A stretch of 16,228 nucleotides of DNA from assembly GCA_003132865.1 (NCBI GenBank), contig PKYZ01000103.1:1-16228 (forward strand). The letters are read 5' to 3'. Under the pieces are notes generated by a model. The model saw only the letters and a program-made list of their open reading frames with translations. It made no database searches and was not told where the DNA came from. Below, in pieces: positions 7,396 to 15,152 of this stretch. The DNA comes from Bryobacterales bacterium (GTDB taxonomy: Bacteria; Acidobacteriota; Terriglobia; Bryobacterales; Bryobacteraceae). Every line of letters begins with the position of its first letter. Position 1 is the stretch's first letter. The position numbers were made by a program, and so were the translations under genes.

Positions 7396-8667
7396 TCACG
7401 AACGCGGCGCGGCCACTTCCGCCGCCACTAACTCCTCCGCGCGCATCTTCAATCCGCGCAGATCCAGCTTTCCCGTACCGAGTTGGGGAAGCCTCTCGAC
7501 CCTATATAAATTCTCCCGCTTGGGAATCCACAAGCGCGGCAGATCCGTCTCCGACAGCTTCTGCCACAATTCCGCCGGCTCCATCTCGTGTACATACAGC
7601 GCGACCAGCCGCTCGCCGCGCCGGTCGTCCGCCACCGCCGTTACGGCGCACGGCGCAGCCCCCAACACACCCGCGATGGCATCTTCAATCCGCAGGTGCG
7701 GCACCATCTCGCCCGCGATCTTGCTGAACCGCGAGAGCCGGTCGGCGATGCGAATAAACCCTTCGTCGTCGATGGCCGCGATATCGCCCGTGATGTACCA
7801 GCCGTCATGCAGCACCTCGGCCGTGCGCTGCGGCTCGCCCAGGTAGCCGATCATGCGGTTCGACCCCTTCACCAGCAGCAGCCCGGCCTCGTTGGGACTG
7901 AGCGGCGCGAACGTGGCCGGGTCCACCACCTGCGCCGCCACACCCGGCATCGGATGTCCCACCGTGCCCAGCTTGTTGCCCGTTTGCGTGTCCTTGCCCG
8001 CCTGGAAATTGGGAGCGTTCACCGCCACCACCGGCGCCATTTCCGTGCAGCCGTATCCTTCGAGCAGCTCCACGCCGAACTTCTCGCGGAACGCCGCGGC
8101 CACGGGATCGCGCAGCTTCTCCGTGCCCACCAGCACGAATCGCAAACTGGCGAACTCTTCGACGGAGCATTTGCGCGTATACGTCGCGCAAAATGTCGGG
8201 GTCGAAAGCAGCAGCGTCGCCTGGTATTTCGCGGTCAGCTCGCCGATCGCCTTCGCATCCGTGGGATTCGGATGGTAGACCACCCCGCACCCCACGACCA
8301 ACGGGAACCAGATCGTCACCGTGTATCCGAACGAATGAAAGAAGGGCAGCACGCCCACGATGCGGTCGCGCTCGCCGATCTGGAAAAGCTGCGCCATCGC
8401 ATCGATATTCGCCAGCACGTTGTAGTGCGAGAGCATCACGCCCTTCGGAATGCCCGTGCTGCCGCTGGAGAAGATGACGGTCGCCAGCGTCTCCGGCCGC
8501 GCCGCGCCGCTCAGCAGACGGGCCGGCGCAAATCGCGCGGTCAGCATTGCACCGAGCGCCCGCAGCCGGGCCGCCATCCCGACGCGCGCCAGAATATCCT
8601 CCACGAGGACCATGCCGTCTTGCTCCGCGATCTTCGCCTTGGTCAGAAACACGCGCGAAGTCACCAC
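7396..8667 (-). CDS. aas: Acyl-ACP synthetase domain of a frameshifted LplT-Aas fusion
   Basis: This is the C-terminal piece of the gene that begins at 10816, separated from it by a frameshift. It is an AMP-forming ligase: it would activate a fatty acid with ATP and load acyl carrier protein, feeding the acyltransferase domain to re-acylate lysophospholipid. Visible motifs in order: the phosphate-binding SSGSTGIPKG (about 67-76), the YGCTEMAP motif, the GWYITGDIA segment with its adenosine-binding Asp, the hinge region RLSRFSKIAGEMV, and near the C-terminus GTGKLD with the catalytic Lys. All key residues are present. The frame has no good start of its own: GTG 8667 falls inside the conserved TVVTSRVFLTKAKI stretch, which begins upstream across the shift. 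If the shift is real, the ligase would be made poorly or not at all. Escherichia coli Aas combines the acyltransferase and ligase in 719 residues. Confidence 0.9.
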   Translation of the reverse strand: MVTSRVFLTKAKIAEQDGMVLVEDILARVGMAARLRALGAMLTARFAPARLLSGAARPETLATVIFSSGSTGIPKGVMLSHYNVLANIDAMAQLFQIGERDRIVGVLPFFHSFGYTVTIWFPLVVGCGVVYHPNPTDAKAIGELTAKYQATLLLSTPTFCATYTRKCSVEEFASLRFVLVGTEKLRDPVAAAFREKFGVELLEGYGCTEMAPVVAVNAPNFQAGKDTQTGNKLGTVGHPMPGVAAQVVDPATFAPLSPNEAGLLLVKGSNRMIGYLGEPQRTAEVLHDGWYITGDIAAIDDEGFIRIADRLSRFSKIAGEMVPHLRIEDAIAGVLGAAPCAVTAVADDRRGERLVALYVHEMEPAELWQKLSETDLPRLWIPKRENLYRVERLPQLGTGKLDLRGLKMRAEELVAAEVAAPRS

Positions 8668-8683
8668 CGTGCGGACGGCGCAT

Positions 8684-8693
8684 CGCGCGCGCG
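8684..8693. other. CG-dinucleotide tract at the frameshift
   Basis: Five CG units in a row mark the place where the frame of the fusion gene breaks. On the minus strand the first frame reads A-A-A-R-A up to the tract, and the second resumes with C-A-V-R-T-V-V. Adding one CG unit, or removing one base, restores one continuous frame. This is a typical place for slippage or for a sequencing or assembly error. Confidence 0.7.
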
Positions 8694-10816
8694 GCCGCCA
8701 TGGCCTCCGGCCCAGCCGTGAAATTCAGGTTCACCGGAACGCGGCCCGCCAGCGTGATCCCCACGTTCGCCAACGCGCCCGCCACGCTCGGCGGCAGCAG
8801 CACCCCGATCATTACCTCATCCCGCCGCGTGCGCGCCCAGTTGGCCACCAGCACGCCGCCGGCGAGCATGCGCCCGTAAGTCAGCTCGCGCCCGGTCGAA
8901 TCGGCCATGGCGAAATGGCTCCAGTTGCGGCGCGCGCTGCGAATCAACCGCCGCGGCAGCGTATCGCCCGCGGTCTGCCGATGCGCCGTGGCTTCCGCCG
9001 CCAGCTCCTGGATCGCCTGCCGCACTTCATGCGCGGTGGAATTCGCAGGCATCGGATTGCCAAACGAAACCGTCACCGGATACGGAATGCTCTTGGGCCA
9101 CTTCCAGAAGAAACGGCCGCGCTCGAAGCTGAAGACGCTGCCCCACAGGCGGTCCAAGTGCACCGGGATGATGGGCACGGCGAGACCCTCGATAGCAGCC
9201 ATGCCCTCCATGATCTTCTCCATGCCGCGCTTGAACGGCAGGATGTTCCCTGTGCGGCTGATGGCGCCTTCCGCGAAGATGCACACCACGTGCCCAGCGG
9301 CCAGTTCCTTCCGCGCCGCGCGAATGGCTTCCACCGCGTCGCGCCCGCCGCCCACCGGGATCGCATTCGTCTTGCGGAAGAACCAGTTCAGCGCCTTCAT
9401 TTGGTAATAGGGCTTCCACACCATGAAGCGGATGAAGCGCTGCACGCACGCGCCCACCAGAAAGCCGTCCACGTGGGACATGTGATTCGATACCAGCAGC
9501 GCGGGCCCGCGAAACGGCACGTTCTCTTGCCCCACGATGCGTATGCGGAAGATCGTGTGGGTCACCAGCCAGAGCACGAAGCGGATCAGGAAATCGTCCA
9601 CCACCGTCACGATGTAGACCGTGATCAGCAGGCTCACGAAACCGAACGCCAGAATGATGTGCGGCGGGCTGATATGCAACCCGTCGTGGCAGGCATAAAA
9701 GACCGCCGTGGCCAGCAGCATTCCCAGCGTGTTGTAAATGTTGTTGGTGGCGATGATGCGGCCTTTTTCCCGGCTCTCGCTGCGCTGCTGCAGGTAGGCA
9801 TTGAGCGGCACGAAGAACACGCCGGCCGCGATTCCCAGCATGGCCAGCATCACCACCGAGGCTGCGTACGAACCGCGTGCGGCGTACAGCCCCAGGCTGA
9901 ACACGCCCATGAAGATGGAGCCGAGCGGCACCAGTCCAATCTCCACCTTGTCGCCCGAGAGCCTGCCCGCCAGCATGCTGCCCGCGCCGATCCCCAGCGA
10001 CAGGCACGTCATCAGAAGTCCCACCAGCCGGTCGCTGGCCTTCAGCGTCTCGCTGCCGAATAGCACCAGGTCCATCTGGAACAGCAGCGCCAGGAACCAG
10101 AAGTAGGAGATGGCCATCACGGCGAGCCACAGGGGACGGTCGCGCAGCAGATGCTTCGTCCCGGCCGTTACCTCGGCGAGCGGATTGAGCCGCAGCGGTT
10201 CCTTAGATCCGGACGCCGGCACGCGCGTGATGCGGAAGCTGGTCAGGCAGCCGACGACCGCCACCGTGGTCAGCACCACGCCGATCTTCCATTCCGCCGT
10301 CTTCCACGCCGTGAACAGGAACGGCCCGATGGACGTGCCGAGCACGATGGCCACCAGCGTGGTCATTTCCAGCAGCGCGTTGGCGCGCGAGAGGTCGCGG
10401 TCGGAGACCAGTTCGGGCACGATGGAATACTTGGCCGGACTGAATACGGTGTAATGCACGGCCATCAGGAAGAGGACGACGAACATCCAGGCCACGCTGT
10501 GCGAGAAGAATACGACGATGCCCAGGGCCATCACGGCGATCTCGAAAATCTTGACGCCGATCAGGACCTTGCGCTTGCTGATGGCATCCGCCAGTTGCCC
10601 GGCGTATCCGGTGAAGAGCAGCGACGGCAGCACGAAGATGGCGCCGGCGAGCGCGAGGTATTTGCCGCTCTGGTCGGCCTGCGCGACGATGTGGACCGCG
10701 CGCAGCGAGACGATGATGCGGTAGGCGTTATCGTTGAACGCGCCCAGAAACTGCGTCCAGAGGAAGGCGACGAAGCCGCCATTTTTCAGAACGTCTTTGA
10801 ATCCGCCGTTTGCCAT
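8684..10816 (-). CDS. aas: LplT-like transporter plus PlsC acyltransferase, N-terminal part of LplT-Aas fusion
   Basis: Residues about 1-400 form an MFS transporter resembling LplT, which flips lysophospholipid into the cytoplasm (FLWTQFLGAFNDNAYR start, about 11-12 membrane helices). Residues about 420-620 form a PlsC-type 1-acyltransferase, with the HX4D site H445-M-S-H-V-D450 and the FAEGAISRTG motif (Glu at about 516). From about 650 the ligase domain begins and runs up to PEAMAAARA, where the frame breaks. The shifted frame stays open to 7805, but with nonsense sequence. ATG 10816 is chosen over GTG 10870 because the family begins there; no strong Shine-Dalgarno sequence is visible at either. 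With the shift corrected the protein is about 1,140 residues, the size expected for a full transporter-acyltransferase-ligase fusion. Confidence 0.9.
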
Positions 10817-10918
10817 GCCCGGTTCCAGTGCACGGCGCCCGCCGCGGCGCCGGTGTTGGAAAGATACCACGGGTCAATGGTTTAGGGATAGGCTGGTTGG
10901 GAGTTAGCTGGTAGCGTC

Positions 10919-10944
10919 GTACATTTTATGTATACGTCATGTAC
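10919..10944. promoter_or_regulatory. AT-rich inverted repeat before the fusion gene
   Basis: GTACAT (10919-10924) and ATGTAC (10939-10944) form an inverted repeat around an AT-rich core containing GTATAC on the other strand. On the minus strand a TAAAAT (10923-10928) could serve as a -10, but no good -35 is found 16-18 bases before it. The stop codon of the ATPase gene (10937-10939) lies inside the repeat. This may be the operator or promoter of the fusion gene. Confidence 0.25.
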
Positions 10945-13222
10945 TTTTAGTGCCCATAGCCTGTTCGGGCTTCGACAGCTTTTTCTGGAGTTCCGCCACG
11001 ATCTCTTCGGCGATCCGCCGGACTTCCGCGGACAGTTTTTCCAGCGGGCTTCGATCGCCCGTTTCTACGAAGTCCATTGCGACTGCCAGGGGGAGCAGTT
11101 TTTCGTCGAACTCCGATTCGCGGATCAGTGTGCGAAGAAAGTGAAGATTTCTCTCATTGACCAAGGGCCAGAGGGCGCTGACGATCTGGTCAGGCTTTAG
11201 CGTCCCTCGGATCTTTTGATCCCAGACTCTGCGTGCCTCGGCGAAGGCGCCGTCAATTACCAGCAAAAAGAGCTGGGTTAGGGGATCGCCAAGGCGAGGT
11301 CGCAACTTAAGCAACTCCTCAAGGAATGGACGTAAAAGTGGGTGGTCCATTCGCGCCAGCGCGGCTTTGCAGACCGCGACCGCCCTGTCGAAATCGCCAG
11401 TCATTGCGGACGAGAATGCGAGGAGGCTCTGCGCCCTCTGGTCCGAGGCGAGTTCATCCACATGCGGACTAAGAGTGCTGACCACATCGCGGTGTCGGGA
11501 CAGGCTGGATAGAACGTCGGCCTTGAACAGTGCCTCCGCGGCCCCCCCCGGAACGAAACGGCTATATGTTTCGAGGTCTTCAAGCGCTTCGTCAAACCGG
11601 CCAAGCACGCTTAGAGCAGTCGCCCGGAGATGCCAGAGATACGGCATCTCGTGCATAGGCAGGCCCGCTGGATCGAGCACGTGTACAACCTCTTCGGGAT
11701 CGGCATTCTCACTAAGGCGGGCCAAGCGTTGGCTCCGCCGATCTTCCTCGGCCTCAAACTGATGGGTAGTGATGAGTCCGCTCTCCGTGAGTCGCATCAG
11801 CGTGTTGGGGCGCAACTGCATCAGGCCATCGCTTCGCACTAAGCTTCGGACCCGATCTATCTCACCCGCATCCAGACAGTCATTTACCAGTTGATCCGTC
11901 GCGCTGCCCCTAAGTCGCAGATCCATTGCATCAGCAAGATACTGCCGGTAATCCAGCGTCTCGGCGGCCAGCGCCTTCTCTCCACCCTTCACCAACTCCG
12001 CGAACCGCACGGCTAGCCGCTCGGTCTCGTCCAACATCTCCCGGCTCGTATACCACGCCTTCAGAAACTCAACCAGCCACGCCATCCGCTCGCGGCTCTC
12101 CCGGCCAAACCGCATCTGGTGCCAGATTGCATACAGAGGCTCTGCCAGCGAATACCACGAACTTCGGGCGCGCACATTCGCGGCGCGCACGTAGCCCAAG
12201 CCCGACAAGCGCTTCAACTGCGATGTCACCTGATTCACGGGCAGCCTGGTTTCCGCCGCGATTTCGGTCGGCGTCAGCCCGGAACCCGTCCGCGCGCTCA
12301 CCCGTGCGATGTGATCCAGAATCTTACGCTGCTGCGGCGGCAGGTTCTCGATCTTCGCTTTATAGTAAGGAGTCACTTCATCCAGCAGCTTTTCCAAACC
12401 CCGCCGCACGTCGATCAAATCCGAACTGGCGATAATCCGGTAAAGCATCAGCACCAGGCGGGGATTGCCGCCCGTGAAATAATGCAGCACCTTGATCCGC
12501 GCCTCGTTCTGCTGAAGCTGCCGATCGAAGTCCGGCCGCTTGTCCGCCTCTGCGCGCCGCAGCAACAATTGGTTGATCTGCTCGCCATCGAGCGAATCCA
12601 GATTCCACGTCCGGAAAAAGTTGTAGAGCGGCTGATCGTACGCGCGTGCTTCGTGAAAGAACGACGTCGCCCCGCCTACCAGCATGAACGTGCCGTCGTT
12701 CATTAGCGCGTCACGCAGCCGCGCGTTCTCGGTCGTGTTGTTGATCTGGTCCAGCACCATGTCCAGGTTGTCCACCAGCAGCAGCAGGCCTTTTCCATGC
12801 TGGCGGCTCCAGTCGCGCAGAACGGCCAGCCCCGCATCGGCCAGCGACTCGGCCACCGTGAACTCCTTCGGCAGCGCATCCCCGCGTGCCGCGAGTTCCG
12901 TGTCGCTGGTCTCGTAGGCCAAGTGACGGATCGCCGCCAGCCAGAAATCCGCCAGTTCCGTGATGGCGTAGGACTCTTCGGGAAACCGCACCGGCTGCCA
13001 CTTCTTTTGAAGGTCGCCATCCAGCACGGCGAATCGCAGCATCAGCAGCATGGTGGTCTTCCCCATGCCGCGCGCGCCGATCAGCACCACGTGCTGCACC
13101 CCCGCGCCCTTCGGTTGCCGCCGCACGAGGTCCAGTAATTCCTTCAGCAATGGCTCGCGGCCCACGAACGTTTGCTTGATTTCAGCGTCCGGCATTTGCT
13201 CGGGGTTGTAGTAAAGTTCCAT
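10937..13222 (-). CDS. STAND-like P-loop ATPase with winged helix and TPR
   Basis: This 761-residue protein has an N-terminal NTPase of the archaeal-ATPase/AAA_16 type: a TFVGRE box (about 18-23), Walker A G49-A-R-G-M-G-K-T-T57, Walker B GLLLLVDNLD (145-154) and a sensor-1-like FMLVGGATSFF. A winged-helix segment follows at about 310-345 (PTEIAAETRLPVNQVTSQLKRL). The C-terminal half is alpha-helical, with TPR-like repeats at about 520-625, ending in a Lys/Glu-rich helix. This order (NTPase, winged helix, helical repeats) is that of STAND-type signalling ATPases, but no effector domain is attached. The start at 13222 follows GGAGGG (13228-13233) by five bases and comes one base after the stop of the upstream ATPase gene. 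The frame stays open upstream to 13405, but only as a shadow. Function unknown; regulation, defence or stress sensing are all possible. Confidence 0.88.
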   Translation of the reverse strand: MELYYNPEQMPDAEIKQTFVGREPLLKELLDLVRRQPKGAGVQHVVLIGARGMGKTTMLLMLRFAVLDGDLQKKWQPVRFPEESYAITELADFWLAAIRHLAYETSDTELAARGDALPKEFTVAESLADAGLAVLRDWSRQHGKGLLLLVDNLDMVLDQINNTTENARLRDALMNDGTFMLVGGATSFFHEARAYDQPLYNFFRTWNLDSLDGEQINQLLLRRAEADKRPDFDRQLQQNEARIKVLHYFTGGNPRLVLMLYRIIASSDLIDVRRGLEKLLDEVTPYYKAKIENLPPQQRKILDHIARVSARTGSGLTPTEIAAETRLPVNQVTSQLKRLSGLGYVRAANVRARSSWYSLAEPLYAIWHQMRFGRESRERMAWLVEFLKAWYTSREMLDETERLAVRFAELVKGGEKALAAETLDYRQYLADAMDLRLRGSATDQLVNDCLDAGEIDRVRSLVRSDGLMQLRPNTLMRLTESGLITTHQFEAEEDRRSQRLARLSENADPEEVVHVLDPAGLPMHEMPYLWHLRATALSVLGRFDEALEDLETYSRFVPGGAAEALFKADVLSSLSRHRDVVSTLSPHVDELASDQRAQSLLAFSSAMTGDFDRAVAVCKAALARMDHPLLRPFLEELLKLRPRLGDPLTQLFLLVIDGAFAEARRVWDQKIRGTLKPDQIVSALWPLVNERNLHFLRTLIRESEFDEKLLPLAVAMDFVETGDRSPLEKLSAEVRRIAEEIVAELQKKLSKPEQAMGTKST

Positions 13223-13223
13223 G

Positions 13224-14426
13224 TCAGCCCTCCATCCCGTAATGCCGCAGCCACCAGTCGCGCAGCAGCTTGCAGGAGAACTGATAGGCGTTCTGCCGGG
13301 CGTTGAATCCCACGTAAAAGTCGTTCTCCAGATTCGCCATGAGGCCGTTGAAGCGCTCGATATCCGCTCCATCGCATTCCTTCCGGTAGATCTGGTAACA
13401 GGCATCCCGCTTCACTGCGCCTAGATTTGCGATCGTGCGCAGAATTGTCTTGGCCGCCTTTTCGTCCTGCTTGTCGTAGTAGTCGCGCAGACGGCCGTAA
13501 TAGTGGTCGAAATAGGTCTTGCAGTCGACTCCCAGCACGGTGTCGCGATAGAGCGTCTCCACCGTAGCCGGCGTCGGCGCGATCCCGCGTTCTTTCGAAG
13601 CCTTCGCGATCTCGGAAAACATGATCTGCAGAAAGTACGGCACGCGCGTCCCGATGAGCTGCAGCACCTTCTTCCGGACCGCAACCGGCAGCGGTGTGTC
13701 GTGCGATTCCGACAGCGCCTGCAGGAATCGATCCGCCACGTAATCGGAAAACGGCTGCAGCTTCAACGTTTCGAAATCGTTCATGGACGCGATTTCCCCG
13801 AGATTGCTGAGCACATTCCCGATGCCGATCGACCCGGCCACCAGAAACCGCACGTTCTTGATGCGTGGCGATTGGCGGAGTTGGCGCAGCCACCGCAGCA
13901 AGAGCCGTGCGTCTTCGCGCCGCGCATCCAGGTGGGCCATCTCGTCGATCATCACAGCAAACTCGTCCAGCAGGAACACTACCGTCTCCGGGCTCCTGGC
14001 AATGGCGTCGAATAGTTCTTCGCCGCTCGTTTGCCAACGCGGCTGAATCTGCTCCTTGAGTTTCAGCTTCAGCTTGTGGACCTCGATCTCCTCCACGTTG
14101 GCGCGAAACCCTTGCCAGGCCTTCTTCGGCACGTAGCTGAGCGCGGACGCAATCTTCGAAAGGACATCGTCGCGCGAGAGTTGTACTATCAAGGCCGTTA
14201 GCAGGTCGGCCGGCTCCAGGAAGTGTTCGAGATCGCAATGCACCAACCGGTATTCCCATCGCGGCTCGTCGATGAGCCGGTACATCACGCTGGTTTTCCC
14301 GAAGCGCCGGGGCGATGCCAGCAGAACGTGGCCAAAGCTGAGCTTTTCCCAAACCAGATCGACGAAGGCCTCACGTCCGTAGCAGTCCGCGCCCCGTACC
14401 GGAGGTCCAACAAAATTACATGGCAT
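13224..14426 (-). CDS. P-loop ATPase of the ATPase_2 (COG1672-like) family
   Basis: This is a 400-residue cytoplasmic ATPase. It opens with MPCNFVGPPVRGADCYGRE, then the nucleotide-binding loop S38-P-R-R-F-G-K-T-S46; the missing first Gly of Walker A is typical of this family. Walker B is VVFLLDE (149-155, Asp154 and Glu155). A charged helix covers about 110-126 and an arginine-rich helix follows Walker B. The C-terminal ~100 residues look like the family's winged-helix end (LENDFYV...YQFSCKLLRDWWLRHY). ATG 14426 is chosen over TTG 14462 because the conserved N-terminus starts there and because a CATAAT hexamer ends six bases before it, with no Shine-Dalgarno sequence. It is the first gene of a two-gene unit: its stop is one base from the start of the second ATPase. 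The molecular function of the pair is not known to me. Confidence 0.9.
   Translation of the reverse strand: MPCNFVGPPVRGADCYGREAFVDLVWEKLSFGHVLLASPRRFGKTSVMYRLIDEPRWEYRLVHCDLEHFLEPADLLTALIVQLSRDDVLSKIASALSYVPKKAWQGFRANVEEIEVHKLKLKLKEQIQPRWQTSGEELFDAIARSPETVVFLLDEFAVMIDEMAHLDARREDARLLLRWLRQLRQSPRIKNVRFLVAGSIGIGNVLSNLGEIASMNDFETLKLQPFSDYVADRFLQALSESHDTPLPVAVRKKVLQLIGTRVPYFLQIMFSEIAKASKERGIAPTPATVETLYRDTVLGVDCKTYFDHYYGRLRDYYDKQDEKAAKTILRTIANLGAVKRDACYQIYRKECDGADIERFNGLMANLENDFYVGFNARQNAYQFSCKLLRDWWLRHYGMEG
13228..13233 (-). promoter_or_regulatory. Strong ribosome binding site for the second ATPase
   Basis: GGAGGG, five bases before the ATG at 13222, lies inside the last codons of the upstream ATPase gene. 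It fixes the start at 13222 rather than the longer open frame, and shows that the second gene can be translated well in its own right. Confidence 0.75.
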
Positions 14427-14462
14427 GCAACAATTATGTCGCACAACAAGATTGTTGCGCAA
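14408..14462 (-). promoter_or_regulatory. Promoter and operator of the ATPase pair
   Basis: On the minus strand CATAAT (14433-14438) is a -10-like hexamer ending six bases before ATG 14426; TTGCGC (14457-14462) is a weak -35 at 18 bases. Upstream of the -10 lies a 20-bp near-palindrome (GCACAACAA 14441-14449, GA, TTGTTGCGC 14452-14460, one mismatch in nine pairs). CAACAA half-sites recur at 14408, 14428 and 14444. This fits a repressor or autoregulator site on a leaderless promoter. Confidence 0.45.
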
Positions 14463-14676
14463 CCGCTAAATTGGGTTCACGTGGTAATTCTGGCATATGC
14501 GCAGGCTTCCGCCCCCGCCTCCTGCCCGACCCGTGTGGACGATCAAAGCCCAAGTGCTTGAATCTAAACCGAGTGACGTGCGGGTGATGATGGGGGAGTG
14601 GCGCGACGAACCTTCTTCGGGCTTTGTGGCCGGAGAAGCCGGCGGCTGTCCGCAGGGCGACCTACGGTCAGGCGGG

Positions 14677-14736
14677 GGTGCAACGTCGTCGCGATACGGC
14701 AAATCATGTTGCCTGTGGTTGCATTGCCGATACATC
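14677..14736 (+). repeat. Direct repeat copy A
   Basis: The 60-bp unit opens with GGTGCAACGTC and repeats at 14789 with about 80 percent identity by eye. It contains a small inverted repeat GGCAA-atcatg-TTGCC (14698-14713), kept as GCAA-N6-TTGC in copy B, so the hairpin may be the conserved element. Confidence 0.65.
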
Positions 14737-14788
14737 GGCGGACTGAAGCGGGGATTTGGCGGGCAGCGGGGTGCCGGGCCGGACGCCC

Positions 14789-14847
14789 GGTGCAACGTCA
14801 TCGCGATCAGGCAAATGATGTTGCATCTGGTTGCGTGGCGATCCATC
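14789..14847 (+). repeat. Direct repeat copy B
   Basis: This is the second copy, 112 bases after the first. It starts with the same GGTGCAACGTC, has one-base gaps relative to copy A, and keeps the GCAA-N6-TTGC inverted repeat (14812-14825). The hairpin CCGGGC/GCCCGG (14774-14790) abuts its left end. Confidence 0.65.
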
Positions 14848-14953
14848 CGCGCGGGGAGGGGAGGGGGATTCCGAGGGCGGTTGTGGAACGGAAACGGCGG
14901 GTTCGTATGCTGGACTGCCGAGAAGGCGGAGTAATCGGTCTTGCGCTCCATGT

Positions 14954-14977
14954 CCGACAATAGCATGCGCGTGTCGG
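14954..14977 (-). other. Hairpin downstream of a minus-strand promoter-like pair
   Basis: CCGACA (14954-14959) pairs with TGTCGG (14972-14977) around a 12-base loop that contains GCATGC. It would lie about 5-30 bases into a transcript starting near 14982 on the minus strand, so it could be a 5' stem of a leader or small RNA. Confidence 0.25.
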
Positions 14978-14988
14978 CTGGGACGCAC

Positions 14989-15017
14989 AGCATAAGGACA
15001 GTGCGGTTTGTTTTCAA
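14989..15017 (-). promoter_or_regulatory. Minus-strand sigma-70-like promoter in the spacer
   Basis: On the minus strand TTGAAA (15012-15017) and TATGCT (14989-14994) are exactly 17 bases apart, matching TTGACA/TATAAT at five and four of six positions. A transcript from here would run about 550 bases through both repeat copies toward the ATPase pair, either as a long leader or as a separate RNA. Confidence 0.3.
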
Positions 15018-15118
15018 CGGGCTGCGGGGATTCTGAACCGTGTGACGGTCCACGCCGGCGGCCACCGCGGGGTACGAGAAAGACGGGCTTGCGCGCGTTG
15101 GCGGACCGGGGGGCCGCC

Positions 15119-15135
15119 GCAGGCTGCGAGCCTGC
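15119..15135. repeat. Hairpin with the GCCTGCCCCAC end
   Basis: GCAGGCT (15119-15125) pairs perfectly with AGCCTGC (15129-15135) around GCG. The flank continues CCCAC, so the right arm reads CCTGCCCCAC exactly as in the hairpin at 4773-4782. The two may be members of one dispersed family. Confidence 0.4.
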
Positions 15136-15140
15136 CCCAC

Positions 15141-15152
15141 TAAAATGTGCAT
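15141..15152 (+). promoter_or_regulatory. Putative -10 element of a leaderless sigma-54-activator mRNA
   Basis: TAAAAT (15141-15146) ends six bases before ATG 15153, and no Shine-Dalgarno sequence precedes the start. No convincing -35 is seen 16-18 bases upstream, where the 15119-15135 hairpin lies, so this call rests on the -10 and its spacing. Confidence 0.3.

Larger units (their letters stand above)
14463..15152. other. Divergent spacer between the ATPase pair and the sigma-54 activator
   Basis: I see no credible gene in these 690 bases. Open frames exist on both strands, but their products are Pro/Arg/Gly-rich and simply track the DNA repeats. The spacer holds a ~59-bp direct repeat (14677-14736, 14789-14847), a hairpin CCGGGC/GCCCGG (14774-14790), a minus-strand promoter-like pair (14989-15017) with a hairpin just after it (14954-14977), and a hairpin next to the sigma-54 gene (15119-15135). 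Confidence 0.6.

Noticed and set aside
8684..8693. Programmed ribosomal frameshift in the fusion gene
   Set aside because: No slippery heptamer of the usual X-XXY-YYZ form and no need for a split product; a tract-length change or sequence error is simpler.
8450..10063. Long + strand open frame of 537 codons
   Set aside because: It lies antisense to the transporter-acyltransferase gene, and its product is His/Arg/Gln-rich with no domain; a GC-rich shadow.
14698..14826. GGCAAAT...TTGC motifs resembling a sigma-54 promoter in both repeat copies
   Set aside because: The GG and GC elements are one base too far apart for the strict -24/-12 spacing, and they coincide with the repeat hairpin.
14497..14963. 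Overlapping + strand open frames in the divergent spacer
   Set aside because: Compositionally biased products, no conserved motif, and the direct repeat copies are not kept in one frame.
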